Positions 44,453 to 57,128 of a stretch of 64,000 nt of DNA are shown piece by piece. Position numbers and translations under genes: made by a program. Where the stretch lies: contig JANFAH010000002.1 of assembly GCA_024663395.1 (NCBI GenBank), forward strand, positions 4,588,001 to 4,652,000, given 5' to 3'. The stretch comes from Pisolithus tinctorius. Its lineage: Eukaryota; Basidiomycota; Agaricomycetes; Boletales; Pisolithaceae. Position 1 is the first letter of the stretch, and the number at the start of each line of letters is the position of its first letter. Below the pieces are notes generated by a model that was not told the origin of the DNA, ran no database searches, and saw nothing but the letters and a program-made list of their open reading frames with translations.

Positions 44453-47400
44453 CTTCCTTCCTGCCGTGCCTCCTTGTCTTTCTCCTGTTTGCTTAGCATA
44501 TTTTCCCTCGCATCTCGCCCTCGTCTCCTCGTACTTACCTCCGGGAACGCGCCCAAACCTGTTTCGGCCTCATGGTTTCCACATCTTTCATTATGGCTTA
44601 GTGTTTTTTTTGCCATAACGTCAGAAGGTGCGATAATCACGAGGCCGTCGCTCTAACGGCGTCCCATTTTGCGGATTACGGTTGTCTCTTTCGACCTCGA
44701 CATCACACTGGTATGTTTGTCATCTCAGCTGCCAAGCAAAGTAGTAGGTTTCTTTTCCCTCCTTTTGTATATATTCATTTTTTTCTTCTGCTATGGATTT
44801 CAGCTGTCCATAAGTCATACCTGTGAGCGTGAGCGGCGCCACTGAGGCACTACCTGACTAAGTGTGTGTGTTTACAAATAGAACAGACGTGATAGGGCAT
44901 GTCATTCTTGCCATATGCGACAGTGGCGGAACGGGAACAGTGCTAAAACCATACACACTATCGCGGGGACGCTCCAATTAATCGGTACAACGACTTCTGT
45001 CCATCTTCGCCACCGAACAGCAGAATGGAACGTGATTATTGTTCGCGGCGGTGACTATTGAAACGTCTACCATGATGACCAACATATCGTTGATCAATCG
45101 ATCGTTTCGAAGGGTCATAGCCGCTGGGCGAGACGATCAGTCTGGATTGCAGTGAACGCTCGAGCTTTTCTGATGATGGGAGTCTTGATACGGGAACACT
45201 CCTACTACCTCGTATCTCTGTGCTCCCTCTTCAAAACCGTACCAACACGAAAATAGCCTGGCAGCTTCAAAATCGAGCGCCTCAGTGAGACTTGACGACT
45301 TCGACGGGCGATACTACGGTGTTCCTCGACGGTAACTAAGCTCGGATCTTGGAAAACCTGGGTGGTTTAAACAGTTGCCATCGAGGGGGGCAGGCATTGA
45401 TGGTTCTCCCTAAATACACATAAAGAATCAGCATTTCCAAAGGCTCGCTCCATCTCGCGACTTTCGGTCACTAGGCTCTGAAGCACATTTTGGGTCCTGC
45501 GGACTTGAGCGCCCTTTATTATTATTATTATTTCCTGCTTTGAGTGCTAGGAGGGAGGACGCACTTCCCGCCCCTGGTTAGAGACAACCATCACTGGCAC
45601 TGCGGGATTAGGCAAAACGGTTGACGAGCCCTAGCTAACATGCGGCTCACCAAGACGAACTGGCAACATCGATGCTACATACATATTTGCTTACCAATGA
45701 GAAGAGAAGAGCGCTTTGCCGCGATATTGCCTCGTCATAACGACCGAGCAGCGCCATCCACACGCAACCAAAAGAGAAAACATACCACCGAAGTGTCCCC
45801 CCCTCCTCCTCCTGTATGATAACTTGCACTTGGGATACCTTGACTGACCCGTGCGTCTACGACCGCTCGGTTGGTGTGCTCTTCGATCGTTTTTTTACTC
45901 GACATTTGCCCACCCCGACGATACCGAATATGTACACCGCAACCCGCGGGAAACGGACCAGAAACTTTCCGCGCCATTCAAGGCCCTACGATTACCCGGG
46001 AGTCAGTCAGCCTATCCCCGAGCTTTAAAAATAAAATGCGTTCAGACCTTGGTCGTTACACTTTATCCAGACACTTTTCCGGGCCCGCCAGCCCTCTAGA
46101 GATCTGAGACATTAATCGCTCGACGAGTATCCACCAGCACGACGCTCGTTCACAGATTCCAAAGTGACGATCTAAGCAACCGGCCTGGGACTCAGGTGGG
46201 TCACCACCCTGGGCTCCAGGAGAGTAGGTGTGGAGTAGGTGTGCGTAGTACCTGCTACTCGTTCCTGCAGGGATGTAGCACAGTGCTCCACTGAACGTCT
46301 ACATCTAAGCAACCGGCCCGGGTCACCGCTCTGGGCTTCAGGAAGGTAAGGTGTGGAGTAGGTGTGCGTAGTACCTGCCATTCGTTCCTGCAGGCATGTA
46401 GCATAGTGCTTCACTGAATGTTACCATTAGCCCGCCACCGATCAGCGCCACCATTAACGCACAGGGAGCACGGTGTGCTTGAGCCTTCCCAGATACTGTG
46501 GCCGCAAGCTACACTTCGAACATGTCGGTCGTGTCTTGAAATGCTCTGAATGTGCGTAGATTGGGGCAGTAGTTCCTGGTCAAGTTGCTGCTCAACCTCA
46601 CGCGTCAAAAGCAAGAAATGGCTGTCACTGGACAGTGATTAGTGAAGCCCAAATCCAATTTCAAACTTGTCAAACTAAAGGACCCAATTGAACAGAAGGC
46701 GATCCATGATCTTGAACATTCATCGCCATATACGTTTCATGTCACTGTAAGGGGGAAACCTTCCATGTATGTTTCCCAAGAAATCGTGACCCTTCGGGGC
46801 CACACAACGTTGTTTCGTGCAGGCACTACTTTACGCCCAAGAGTAATCATTAATGTAAGACACCTCGTAGGGTCGACTTCTAGCAAACCAGGGAAGCCAG
46901 CCGAAAAAAATGTCTGAACTACTTAAGTACTCGTTCTTCCCTGTCATTAGCAACTCGTCGCTCGGTGGGGTATACGCCGAACGATAAGTGAATAAACAGG
47001 GATCAAGCATGTCACAGAAGAGATGTCTTGTTCCTATATGCAGGTAACAGCCACGCTGCTACCAGTGATCTGGAGCTGTTTTAGCGTCTTGCGCAGCCAT
47101 CATCACCTGCATGTTCTGGCACACAGGAAACGCAAGCAGTCTTGCAAGAGGCTGATAGGAACTCACCACTCTTCTTGTGAGAGAAGGGAAGGACTTGCTC
47201 CACTGGAACGGATTACCCAGTTAGTACTGAAGGTGACCACCTCGTTTAAGGTCAAACCTCCTAACCCAAGGCGTTCCTACCAATCGAGTGAGAGATAGAA
47301 ATCCATGTTATACATTGTCATGTTCAGAGAGAATGAAGAAAAAATAGACATGGCAGTTCCCCATTGCACACAACCCACGCAGCATGCACAACGTGAGGTA

Positions 47401-47840
47401 TGCGGACAAAGAGGATATACGATTGAGAGAATAATACGTTAGCGGCTAAGTGGGAAAAAAAAAAGATTGGAAGAGAATACCACGAAACGACTGTCAACGC
47501 GTAGAGTGTCAGAGTGATGGGTGGGTATGAGATCCGGATCCGAAGTAGCGGTGGATGACGATGATGGAGAAAGAAACAATCATTCTCAACATGCTCGGCC
47601 TTGCAGCAAGTAGAAACCGACGAAATGCCGAAAGCAGAGCAAGTTCAGCAACGAAACTTGCAATATGTACGATAGCAATGGGAAAGTCATGTGCGTGTCG
47701 TTAAAATATCTACGTCCAGCATACCTATAAGAAACGATCGTTTCGTAAGTATTGGGCAAGACATATCACCGAAAACCTACCGAAAAAAAGTGCCGTAAAG
47801 ACCGCGGCCGGCGCTACCACCCAACAACCAGTGATGGGTC
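44453..47840. other. 3.4 kb gene-poor interval
   Basis: No ORF here matches a family I know; the longest are under 95 codons. It holds an ATT microsatellite (about 45519-45538), the tandem repeat at 46173-46420 and the presumed 3' ends of both flanking genes. An ORF at 46642-46917 (91 codons) has no recognisable motif. No tRNA or rRNA gene was seen. Confidence 0.5.
46173..46420. repeat. Tandem duplication, two units of about 120-130 bases
   Basis: Both units contain GCAACCGGCC, GTGTGGAGTAGGTGTGCGTA, GTACCTGC, CGTTCCTGCAGG and ATGTAGCA..GTGCT.CACTGAA, with small indels between. Not coding as far as can be seen. Confidence 0.85.
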
Positions 47841-50305
47841 TCATGCCCTACAGCAAAACAAGCTAGCGAAAAATCCCCGCTTCTTCGGATGTCTATCGTC
47901 TTCCATGTCGTCTGGACCTGGCATCTGGCTTTCGAAGACGGCCATCCCCCGAGCGTGCACGACATCCCGCGGGCCGGTGCCAGTGGTGTCATCTCTTGAG
48001 TTCGCAAAGTTCTTGACACCTGGTGCCTGCGTGCCGTACACAACAGAGTCCGAAGTGTCGTTCCGTCCAACGTGACCTCCATTCTGAACGCCCGGAATGG
48101 GCGAGTGGCGGTCGTATCCGTTGCCGGTCCGGAACCCTGAAGGAACAGCGGGGGCTGGTGCAACCGCATATGGATGGGAAGGAATCCCCGAGTCTCGTAT
48201 CTGCTGGCTGACTCGTCTGGTCGTGGGAGCTATTGGTTGCGCACTGGCATCTCCGCGCCCACTCGAGTCTCTGTTCCCGTTACCATCGCGGGTTCCAGGT
48301 CGCCGATTTGCATTCCTAACGTGCGCAGGCGTAGGAGCAAGGACGAGAGGGGTAGACGGTGTAACGCCTTCTGCGAGGCCACGCGGCCGACGACTGGATT
48401 CGCGATGGCGGGGTGTATGCGGAGTGTTAGTAGTAGCATGAGCCTGGACGAGTAATGATGACGGTGTCTACGCGTGAACATCGTTATAACAAAGGGGCAA
48501 GGGGGGGATACGACGACTTACATTACTCGCTTCCCATCCCTTGCCATTGTTCAATAGCATCCAGTCATAAATGCCGTCTTCTTGTTCACCAATGTTCTTC
48601 AACACCTTGGTGAAGAGATCGCGAAGGAAGTCATAGTCTGGAGCTTCCTCGAAACCGAGTTTCCGGACATAATTCATGTAGATACTGAACTCCTCTGCAG
48701 GCACAGCATCAGCGAACGATTCCCTTATGGGAAGGACGACAGCCATCACGCAAGCGGCAAACTGCCACAGGCACAACAAAAGAACAAGGACTAACCTGGG
48801 AAGCCTTCGCACAGCTCCGCAATAGCTGTACTTTGCTTCTTTTCCCCAATCTTCTCGTACTTTTGTTTGTTTGTGGCCGCTCTGAGACCTTGCCAGGGCA
48901 AGCCACCCCGCAAGAAGTACATAAACACATGTCCCAGCGACTCCAGGTCATCCCGACGAGACTGTTCACGGCCGAGATGGGTGTTGATGGACATGTACCG
49001 GGCAGTGCCGGACAGTGATTTACGTTCGCGATAGGGGATATGAACTTTAGTCTTGGGATCACGGTAGTGTTTTGCCATACCGAAATCTATTATCAAAAAC
49101 GACATAAGCATCTCACTTCGAAAGGAGCACGGCAAAAACCGCCATCAAGGCGATGACAGGTTACAGAGGACAAAGGGGACGGGCGGCAGTGGCAAAGGAC
49201 TAACCAATGATGTGGATGACATTAGCGTTCTTAGTCCCGGGAACGCCAATGAGAAAGTTATCAGGTTTGATGTCTCTGTAAATGAGCGACTTGTCATGGA
49301 CCGATTGGATGCGTGTGATCTAGAGAACTCCGATAAGTCCATTGAATCGCGGGATAAGGGTCGAGAAGAAAAAGGTTAAGGCCTTCTTTTCAAGGGTACT
49401 GATCTAGCTTGGCATCACATCGCCATTTCCATGCCGGATGTGTGACAGGAGACCGAACCAATCCCCAATATCAAATTTCAGGCTGCCTCACCATTTGTTT
49501 TGCAGCCATAGACACTGTCTTGACGGTGAACTTGCGGCCACACATGTCAAAGAGGTCCTCCAGGTTAGGGCCCAACAAGTCGATGACAAGGACATTGTGG
49601 AGACCCTCCTGGCCAAAATGATGGACTTGGGGAACGCCCACTAAAGAATCACAACAACGAGGGGTTCATTACGGGAGAAGTGTGGGCGAAACGCAAAAAG
49701 TGACGAACCTGTACCAGTCAATGTCCTGTACGATCGAAATTCATCCCGTAATTGCGGGGCGTCAGATTTTCGTGGTTCCTTCGGGGAAGGGATCAATCCT
49801 TAGTGGTCCCCTGACCCACAGTGCGACGAGAGCACGTACGAATTTTATGGCAACTGGCTGGCTATTGAGGAGCTTCGTGCCTATTGAGCGGCGCGGTGAA
49901 TAAGAGAACATGAAACGGACAAAGCAAAAATAAATCGACGCCGGAGAGGGATCTCAATTGTTTGACCCTGACTCAACAGTGACCCGAAGGGGCCCACAAC
50001 GCTGGCTCCTCCGGCTTCACAGAAAACATGCTCGATGACCCGCCACTCTCATGCCCCGACGGATGAACGCCACACCAAACCATATGCCTAGTCGAGCGCT
50101 AAAACGTCGTAGTCCGGCGTCGGACGGTATCTCGGTGCGGAGGTGTTCAAATGGACACACAAACCGACGGCTCACCTTCGAAAACAACACCGAACGAGCC
50201 CTCGCCGATTTTCTTGCCGACTCGGAAGTGGTTCCCGACGATGCCATTTGACGTGGTACTCTGGTGGTGTCCTGAGGAGGACGATATGACATGCGGGGTC
50301 GTCAT
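47841..50305 (-). CDS. Casein kinase I, Yck1/2 type with C-terminal palmitoylation motif
   Basis: Ser/Thr protein kinase, expected at the plasma membrane and endomembranes by lipid anchoring. Minus-strand exons 50305-50176, 49880-49840, 49778-49715, 49640-49492, 49319-49205, 49086-48796, 48694-48522 and 48443-47841 give 1566 nt, 521 residues. Glycine loop [14 protein letters not shown], the [15 protein letters not shown] lysine region, catalytic [27 protein letters not shown] and CK1-specific [16 protein letters not shown] are all intact. After the kinase end ([13 protein letters not shown]) a Pro/Ser/Arg-rich tail of about 200 residues ends [14 protein letters not shown]; the vicinal cysteines match the palmitoylated end of Yck kinases. 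The start is the ATG closest to the conserved domain. This gene looks fully functional and CpG-normal. Confidence 0.95.
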
Positions 50306-50935
50306 GTGATAGTGATGGCTGTGATTGTGGTTGTGGTTGTGTGCGGATAGCGATGGAGAAGGGAGACTGGGGGGAAGAGGGGGAGTGTGGAGGAGAGGAC
50401 GTCCCAGGCCCTGTCCTGTCCGGAGAGGAAGAAAATAAAATGTCAAAAGCAAAAACAAAGACAGCCAGTAGTAGAATATTTACGATAGCGGACTTTGAAT
50501 TGCCTTGTTCGTACACGTTTCCGTTAGTGTAGTGGCTACGGTATGTAATCCACGTACAGTACAGTACAGATCGTCCCCAGCCTCAGCACAGACAACCGGT
50601 AGGTAGGGCACAGTACCACGCTGGACGACTGCCCTCCGCGTTGCTAGGGACGCTCGGTAAGTCCTGCGTACCGCGCGTCGCAGTGGCAGAGCGCCGTTGA
50701 AGAAGACGCGTGACCGATGCAGGCACTACTAATATCCGATCAAACACGACCACTGACATTACGCCAGCCTGGTGTCAAACTTCTAGCAGCCTTCTGCAGG
50801 AGCGGGCTCCGTTGTCCAGCCTAATAGGATGAGAAGCAACGGTTGCATCCGAAACTTATCAATCAAACAAAGTAGGAGCGGAGCACCCATACTTACGTAT
50901 GTAGGTACATACCTCGCCGACCTTTTTCAAGACTC
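50306..50935. other. Intergenic region 5' of casein kinase I
   Basis: Holds the likely kinase promoter and leader: a pyrimidine-rich tract on the minus strand near 50340-50440. From about 50840 sequence similar to 57020 begins, the edge of the NTF2-like duplication. No gene supported. Confidence 0.45.
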
Positions 50936-52060
50936 TAACACAACAATCTGATACACATTCGCTACCGTGGGCCAAACTCCCTTCGCCCCCACTTCCCTCC
51001 ACTGCAACATAACTGTATGCACAACCGTGGCCGTCGGCATAACAATTCGGCACACCACAAACCCAGCTGGGGGCCGACGTAAAGCATGTCGTAGCACACG
51101 TGTCTCATCTCGCCAGCACTAGTACACACGGTCTTAAGTTCGGAAGGGGGTATGGCATAGTGCAACGAGGGAAGGGCGACGAGCTTAGTAATAACCTCCA
51201 GTCGACCGCGCTTGAGTGCAGAACACCCAGCTACACACGTTCATACCAATCACCAGCCACTGCACGGAAGAGGAACACTACTCACATATGTCATCAACGG
51301 ACGCCCGGGAAGTCGAAGCGAGCGTCTGAGCCCGAACGAGAGGTCTGCTTGTGCTTATGGTAAGCAAAGGGTGCGAGGCGTGAATATGCTGAGCCAAGAC
51401 TAGCACACAACTTCGTACTTTTGAATATAGCTACCAGATACCAGGAGAGAAGTACTCGGGCACATCAGCTTTATGTAGCACAGGGCTACCCATAGCCCAA
51501 GGACTTACCGTCGAATATAATCCAAAGATGTTTCTGACACCTCTCGGTCTGAAGCAGAAGCATACTTAGCGGTCACGACTGGTTCCCGGGGAACACGATG
51601 ACTATGACTCGTTCGTGTACCATCAGGTATGGTTGAGGGCCCTGGATCGGTAGTTGATGAAGAAAATACAGGAGCTGAGGATCTCTTGCGCTTGGATGGG
51701 AATGAACATCGAGATCGTCACTGCACGCCAGTGATTGTGGACGTTGTGACGGGCCGTGAGTTGGAGCGGACTTGGTTAGCAGTGACGAATGCCCACTTGT
51801 TTGTGCAGAAAAAGCCCGATTGATTGAAGACACTCTTGGTCTAGTAGAACTTGTCAAACCTGGTGTTGAAGTGCTAGGCAAGAGCTAGGAGACCAACAAC
51901 GATGACATGTGGCTGCCAGCTCTTTTACTGGGTGAAGTGTCAACCGAGCTGTGTGGAATGACTGGTGGTCTGGGCAAGTGAGATTTGGGGGATGGATGTT
52001 TCCCCGGTGTACGAAGACGTGCTTGGGTAACTGCAGAAGCAAGATCACACACGTTAGGTT
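50936..52060 (-). pseudogene. Broken copy of the NTF2-like gene
   Basis: Same strand and order as the intact gene at 57129-58312. Recognisable parts are LKPNVCDLASAVTQ (start ATG changed to TTG), TSPSKRAGSHMSS, SAPTHGPSQRPQS and the AIPPSELKTVCTSAGEMRHV block. Exon 2 reads YIQKYEVVC and then hits a TAG, where the intact copy has YIQTYEADRASLAS. Frameshifts separate the exon 1 parts. So the copy cannot make the full protein. Confidence 0.85.
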
Positions 52061-53800
52061 TCAATGGATCGTAGCAGCACATCTACCTCAGCTAGGTTGT
52101 CAGAGGCTTCGTTGTTTTAATACTGCAGAACTTCTGCGGAATTGCATGAGGTACCGTTTTAGATAGCATATGGGTGGCGGCCGTACTGACCCCCGTGGGA
52201 AAATTATCGGACAAGTGTTTTTGAACGTGTTTCGACGTCCTCGGTCCAAACATGAAGCTTTGAAGTCAGATCCACCCAAAAAAGCCGTGTCAACCCGCTA
52301 CTAAATTTGCGGTCTTTGATTGTCCACAACAATTGGGAAGTTGCGACTGCAGCTGCAGTCTGCTCTGAACCTCGCTAATATTAGGTTGTTCTTCATTTGT
52401 TTTGTTTTAGCTTTGTGTACGAGCGCTTCGGTATGCGAGTGTTCTAATACGCTTTCCTCCGCATATTCGAATCTCTCGCGGAACGCCAACCAGTAGGGCA
52501 GCCGTCGCTATCCCGTGCTGTACACAACGCCTTGCATCCGCGAATACAGTTCCCACAAGGCATGCCATCGACGAGTCCACCATCGACACAGCCCATCGCT
52601 CGGCAGGACGAATCCCCCCTCCCTCGCATCGAGCGTGTATCTCGCTCATTTTCGCGCGCCATCTCTTGATTTTTTACAGGGTGGCTGTCCTCGACAACAG
52701 CTCCGTGTCAGCACCAAGCTCGTTCTCACGCGTTCAGCGGTTCTGGAGATGTTTGCATTTTTGTGGGAAGGTCCACCCTCGAGGTCCTGTGGTTGTATCT
52801 CGCGCGTCTCTATGCCGTGCCTCTCACTTTTCCGTTCGTTTATTCCCCCCGCAGAACCCTCTCTGTGGACGTCTCAGGTGTCCAATTCTGTGCAGTGGTT
52901 GTCGAGATGTGCCTATTTTCGTGGTCAGAAGGGCTACGAGCCACTTTTACGTATAAGTCGAGGTCGGGTGGGCCGATTGTGGTGATTCCTCTTGCCTCCT
53001 ACTGGCTCCTGGAGTTTTGCATGATTGCTCCAGCAGTCATCATGTGAGACCCCCCTCTCCCCTCCCTCAAGGTCTTGAGGTCATATTTCGTGCATTTCTC
53101 GACCGTTCCTCTCGCTGTTTGGGTCGTCCATCCCTTTCACTGAACCCTTTCTGTGAAGTCCTTGTTTGACCAGTTTTGCGCTGCTGTTGTCGAGATATCC
53201 CTGTTTTTGTATTTGGAAAGCCATGTGACACTGTAGCCTGTGACTCAGGATCAGGTCGTCCAACCAACGTAGTTCCTTTACTATGTGTTCATCTAGGATC
53301 CCCCACTGTCTCCTGGAACTTCGTGGCGATTGCCCCAGCCATTGTTGTTCGGCGGATTCCCATCTCCCCGCCTTTGAAGACTTGAAGTCGCATCTTGGGC
53401 GTCTCAACACTGTTCCTCTCACCTTTCTGGCCATGCATTCTCCTCGCCAAGCCCTTCCTGGAGATGCCTTGTTCGTCCAGTTCCGCCCTGCCATTACAGA
53501 GACATGTCGGGATTGGGTGCGTGGATCCATTCGGTTTCTTCTTTGCCATGTTTGTTGTGTTCTCCCTCGCCATCTCCTCCAGATTGAGTTCGTTCTAAGC
53601 GCCTGTCATTAGTTGGTAGTCTCATCTTGCCCGCTTCCTTGCTGGATTTCTCGCTTTTTTAGTAACCTTGTGCTACTTGTTAAGTGCTTTTAAATGATAT
53701 ATCACATGTTGCAGTAGCTGGAAAGGTCACGAAGATATAGGTATTATATGTTTTGTGGGCGAGACACTTTCGGACCAAATTGTGGATATCTCGGGACTAG
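52061..53800. repeat. Gene-free interval with a three-unit diverged tandem repeat
   Basis: Units about 300 bases apart share a block around CTCGCGCGTCTCTATGCCGTGCCTCTCAC (52797), TTTCTCGACCGTTCCTCTCGC (53094) and GGGCGTCTCAACACTGTTCCTCTCACC (53396), and blocks such as GGAGTTTTGCATGATTGCTCCAGC against GGAACTTCGTGGCGATTGCCCCAGC. No continuous reading frame across units. Confidence 0.6.
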
Positions 53801-54059
53801 AAGCCCATTGACAATAGTGAATGCAGAGAATCTCTTGGCAGGATGCATTAAATTGAAACATGGATGAGTTCAATGGGAGGAATTATTAGGGACAAGGCAA
53901 GGGTGAGTCATGCAAACAGGATATTTGCTAAGGACATACAGAGAGAACAACCAAAGAAGGCACTGCACCAACTACTATGTGCATGTTTTGTTTTCACACT
54001 TCCAGCACCACATAAGCCTACCATGCTCACCACCACACAATTGCCACCCACCCATCACA

Positions 54060-56330
54060 CTATGGATCAAAAACATCATGCATATGGCTCACATCAACTC
54101 CATTCTCTTCCAGGTATTGATGAAACTGGGAAGAGTATCAGTTCATACCCAGAGAAGTAGTAAAACTAGATGATAGGAAAAAACATACAGCTTTGTCTTC
54201 TGCTTTCATACTGTCATATGTAAGGGGCTTCACCAGGAAAAATGTCACAACTGCATTGAGAATGGCAAGGCCACCACCAATCCAGAACAGACTAATAATC
54301 CCCTTCATGGTTTTTGAACCACCAAAGGCTGGATGGACATACCCTGGTGAATGAGTGGTTATACATTGCATTAAGTGCATCAAAACCCACCATCTATGAC
54401 TTGTGGGAAGACTATAGCCATTGGAGATTAGTCCCAAGAGGTGGATCAACCTAGCCTTTGTGGTACATACCCCACATCCCAATGAAAGCCCCCACTTTTC
54501 CAATTGCAGCTGCAATGTTGTAGATTTGTCCATTGACACAGGACATAAGAGCAGTTTTTACTGCAAGCACTCGGAGGCAACTGCCAGGACCTGTTTCATG
54601 GCAGCATATAAACAGACCAGTCAACCATGCCATTTCACTCTTTAGACTCACCAACTTCACCAAAGCTTAAGAATATCCCATAGACAACCTGTGTAATACC
54701 TGAAAGTTACACCCCTGAGTTCAGATTCAATAGGCTTACTGCAAATGTGGAGATATGATTGGTGAGTGGGCTGTACATGGTGCCCATTGTAAATCCAACA
54801 ATGGCCTGCAGCAGCAATCCAACAATCTGATAAAACAGGACTTAAATGCACATGGACCCAGCAGTGTGCAGTGTGCACTACATACCATTGATGTCTTCAC
54901 ACCAAGGTAATCAACCAGGAATGCACCAAGCACAGTTCCTGCAACAGGCTCAGCTCACAGAGAACCAGAAAGACTAGGTAGGCACCTGGGATACACAACA
55001 AACTACTGCAGGTCAAAACAATACCCTGCAGGAGTAAACACAGGTGAGCTTACTTGGTGACAACAGACCATCCCAACACAATTGATAAGGATGAGCTGCC
55101 TCCTGTGATACTGCATTCTGGTGAGGCCCAACCCCTGTGCATGACATACTGTGCAAGCTTACTTGTTTATAGTCATGGAAGAGTATATGCAGAACTATGG
55201 CCAATCAGAGCTGCATTCACACAAGAGAACCATCTTACTGGGTACCTGCAAATCCTGCATCAGTGTCATGCACCTCCCCATGAGCCATTAACATGCACAT
55301 ACATGACAAAATCATAAATGAACCTTTTGTTGCCACACCATTTGATTATCAGTTTACCACCCAACAGTTAACATGAACACCCACCATGCTAATGACAATC
55401 CAAGGACACTCTTCCAGTACCACTTCAAGGTAAGCCACATAGGGATAGGCACAAATTCTGATGGGTTGCTGGTGTCTGGCAAATACTGACGCAAGGGAGC
55501 CATATAGTACAGGAATACCCCACACTCGCACAGGAGAACACATCCAGGGATGATGCAGAAAGCAAGTGAAAGACCACAGATTTTATCAAGGTGCTGCTCA
55601 CCATGGCTAAGTGTGATAAGTGAGATATCATCATAATGCTATAAAAGATAGCCTTACATCCAGTACAGGGCAAGTGGGGCAAAAGCAGCAAGAACAAAAC
55701 CAGCATCAATCATGGTTTCTGCAGAAGGTTAGCATGGGCACCAATTGGCAGGCCACAGGCATTGCTCACTGGTACCAAGTACCAACCACTGGTATCGTGC
55801 ATTTTTGGCAATGCCATCTTGCTCCATTTCTGAATGAAAAGCTGACCCAGAAGTGTGGAATACACCAACAAAGAAACCAAGGACAGCACTTCACAATTAT
55901 ACAATTGGCAATCACTTCAACAAAGGAAGTCTCACACTCACCAAAAAGCACAAAGTGTGGTGACAAATTCACCAACACTCTCACCCTTCTGACCCTTCAT
56001 GAACACCACAGAACTGGAAATTATAGAGAAGAAAATGATGGGGAAAGGAGCACCCATCTGTGTACAACACTCAGACACACAAATGAGGTTACAAAAGCAG
56101 CGCACCATGCCCATCCTGCTACCATTTAAAAGCAATATGCCCAAAAGCATACCAAATATAATCCCTTCGAGGAGTTAGTCTGCTTGTGATGTGGAATAGG
56201 CACACAGAATCCAACTTACCAACAAATGCCATACTTGCCAACAATGTGCTGTGATATTGTGTCCCAAATTGACCTCCAGGATTTTCACGGGTCAGTACTG
56301 ATGGTAGGAACGATTAGTACCTTGTGGATA
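54060..56330 (-). CDS. MFS transporter, Git1-like (glycerophosphodiester/phosphate type), CpG-depleted
   Basis: Major facilitator protein of the fungal Git1 group, which import glycerophosphodiesters or phosphate. Boundaries are approximate; many short introns. C-terminal half is well supported: IVGLLLQAIVGFTMGTMYSP, VVYGIFLSFGE, QIYNIAAAIGKVGAFIGMW, a 21-nt-scale exon VFPQVID, FWIGGGLAILNAVVTFFLVK and a final EDKAFHQYLEENGVDVSHM ending at TAG 54062-54060. Upstream pieces MIDAGFVLAAFAPLALYW, LKWYWKSVLGLSLAWW and STLLASMAFVG also match the family. The usual GIGGEYPAGS motif was not found, so the N-terminal half may be damaged. The whole locus has almost no CpG, unlike all its neighbours. Confidence 0.6.
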
Positions 56331-57128
56331 TCCCAGCCAATACACATACAAGTGATAACTGCAACAGCGAAGTCAGACTTGTGTAGGACATGGGAGTGGA
56401 ATACATGTACCTGTTCCGATCACTCCAATAAAGTAACCTGCCTAAAGTCAGCACACCTCTGGCATTAAGTAAATACACGAGCAGTACCGTGCGAAAACAG
56501 GACTGTACCACGGCTGATGAGTCAGGTGAAACTTACTGTTAGTTTCAAGCACAGGCAATAAAACGAACCAAAACCTTACGTGAGTCGCAGGAGGAACCGT
56601 AGAATTGAGCGTTGCTTATTTGTTAATACAATCATTTTCAAGGAAATTGATGAGTGTGTGACTGAAGCTTGTGGGTTGAAAGCAAGGGGCATAGGCAAGT
56701 CAACGCTCCTTATCATATAATAGGAGCCGCGAGAGGTTGGGATGTGACTCAGCACCGCCTTATGTAATAGTCCTATAGATTCGGTCAAGTTGCGGATTTG
56801 AGCACGAACATTTGACCAACTTCTGCGAACCATTCACGTCTTACCGTGTGTAATGTCCACTGACAGCAGTGAGCAGCCTTCCAATTGTGATGCCGCTACA
56901 ATTCCCGTCTCCGATACTGTAAAGTTACAACAGATCTTGGAATCTACGAAGCATTGGAATGCACTTCCCAGCCAGTAGTCAAGCAGCGGCTTCCAACAAT
57001 TCGCATTTCTGGTGGAACGATGGCTCGTAGATGAGAAGCTATTATTGCATCCGAAAACTTCACATACACATCAATCAAACAAAGCAGGAGTGTGACATCG
57101 ATACTTACGTATGTACCTCGTCGACCTT
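56331..57128. other. Intergenic region
   Basis: About 800 bases with no supported gene. The first part is likely the 5' region of the transporter. From about 57020 the sequence is shared with 50840 onward, the common end of the NTF2-like duplication. Confidence 0.4.

Noticed and set aside
45270..45390. 5S rRNA gene
   Set aside because: A superficial GACGGTAACTAAGC match only; the conserved internal control boxes were not found.
46642..46917. 91-codon ORF as a gene
   Set aside because: No recognisable domain, no supporting splice pattern and no neighbour context; left inside the gene-poor interval.
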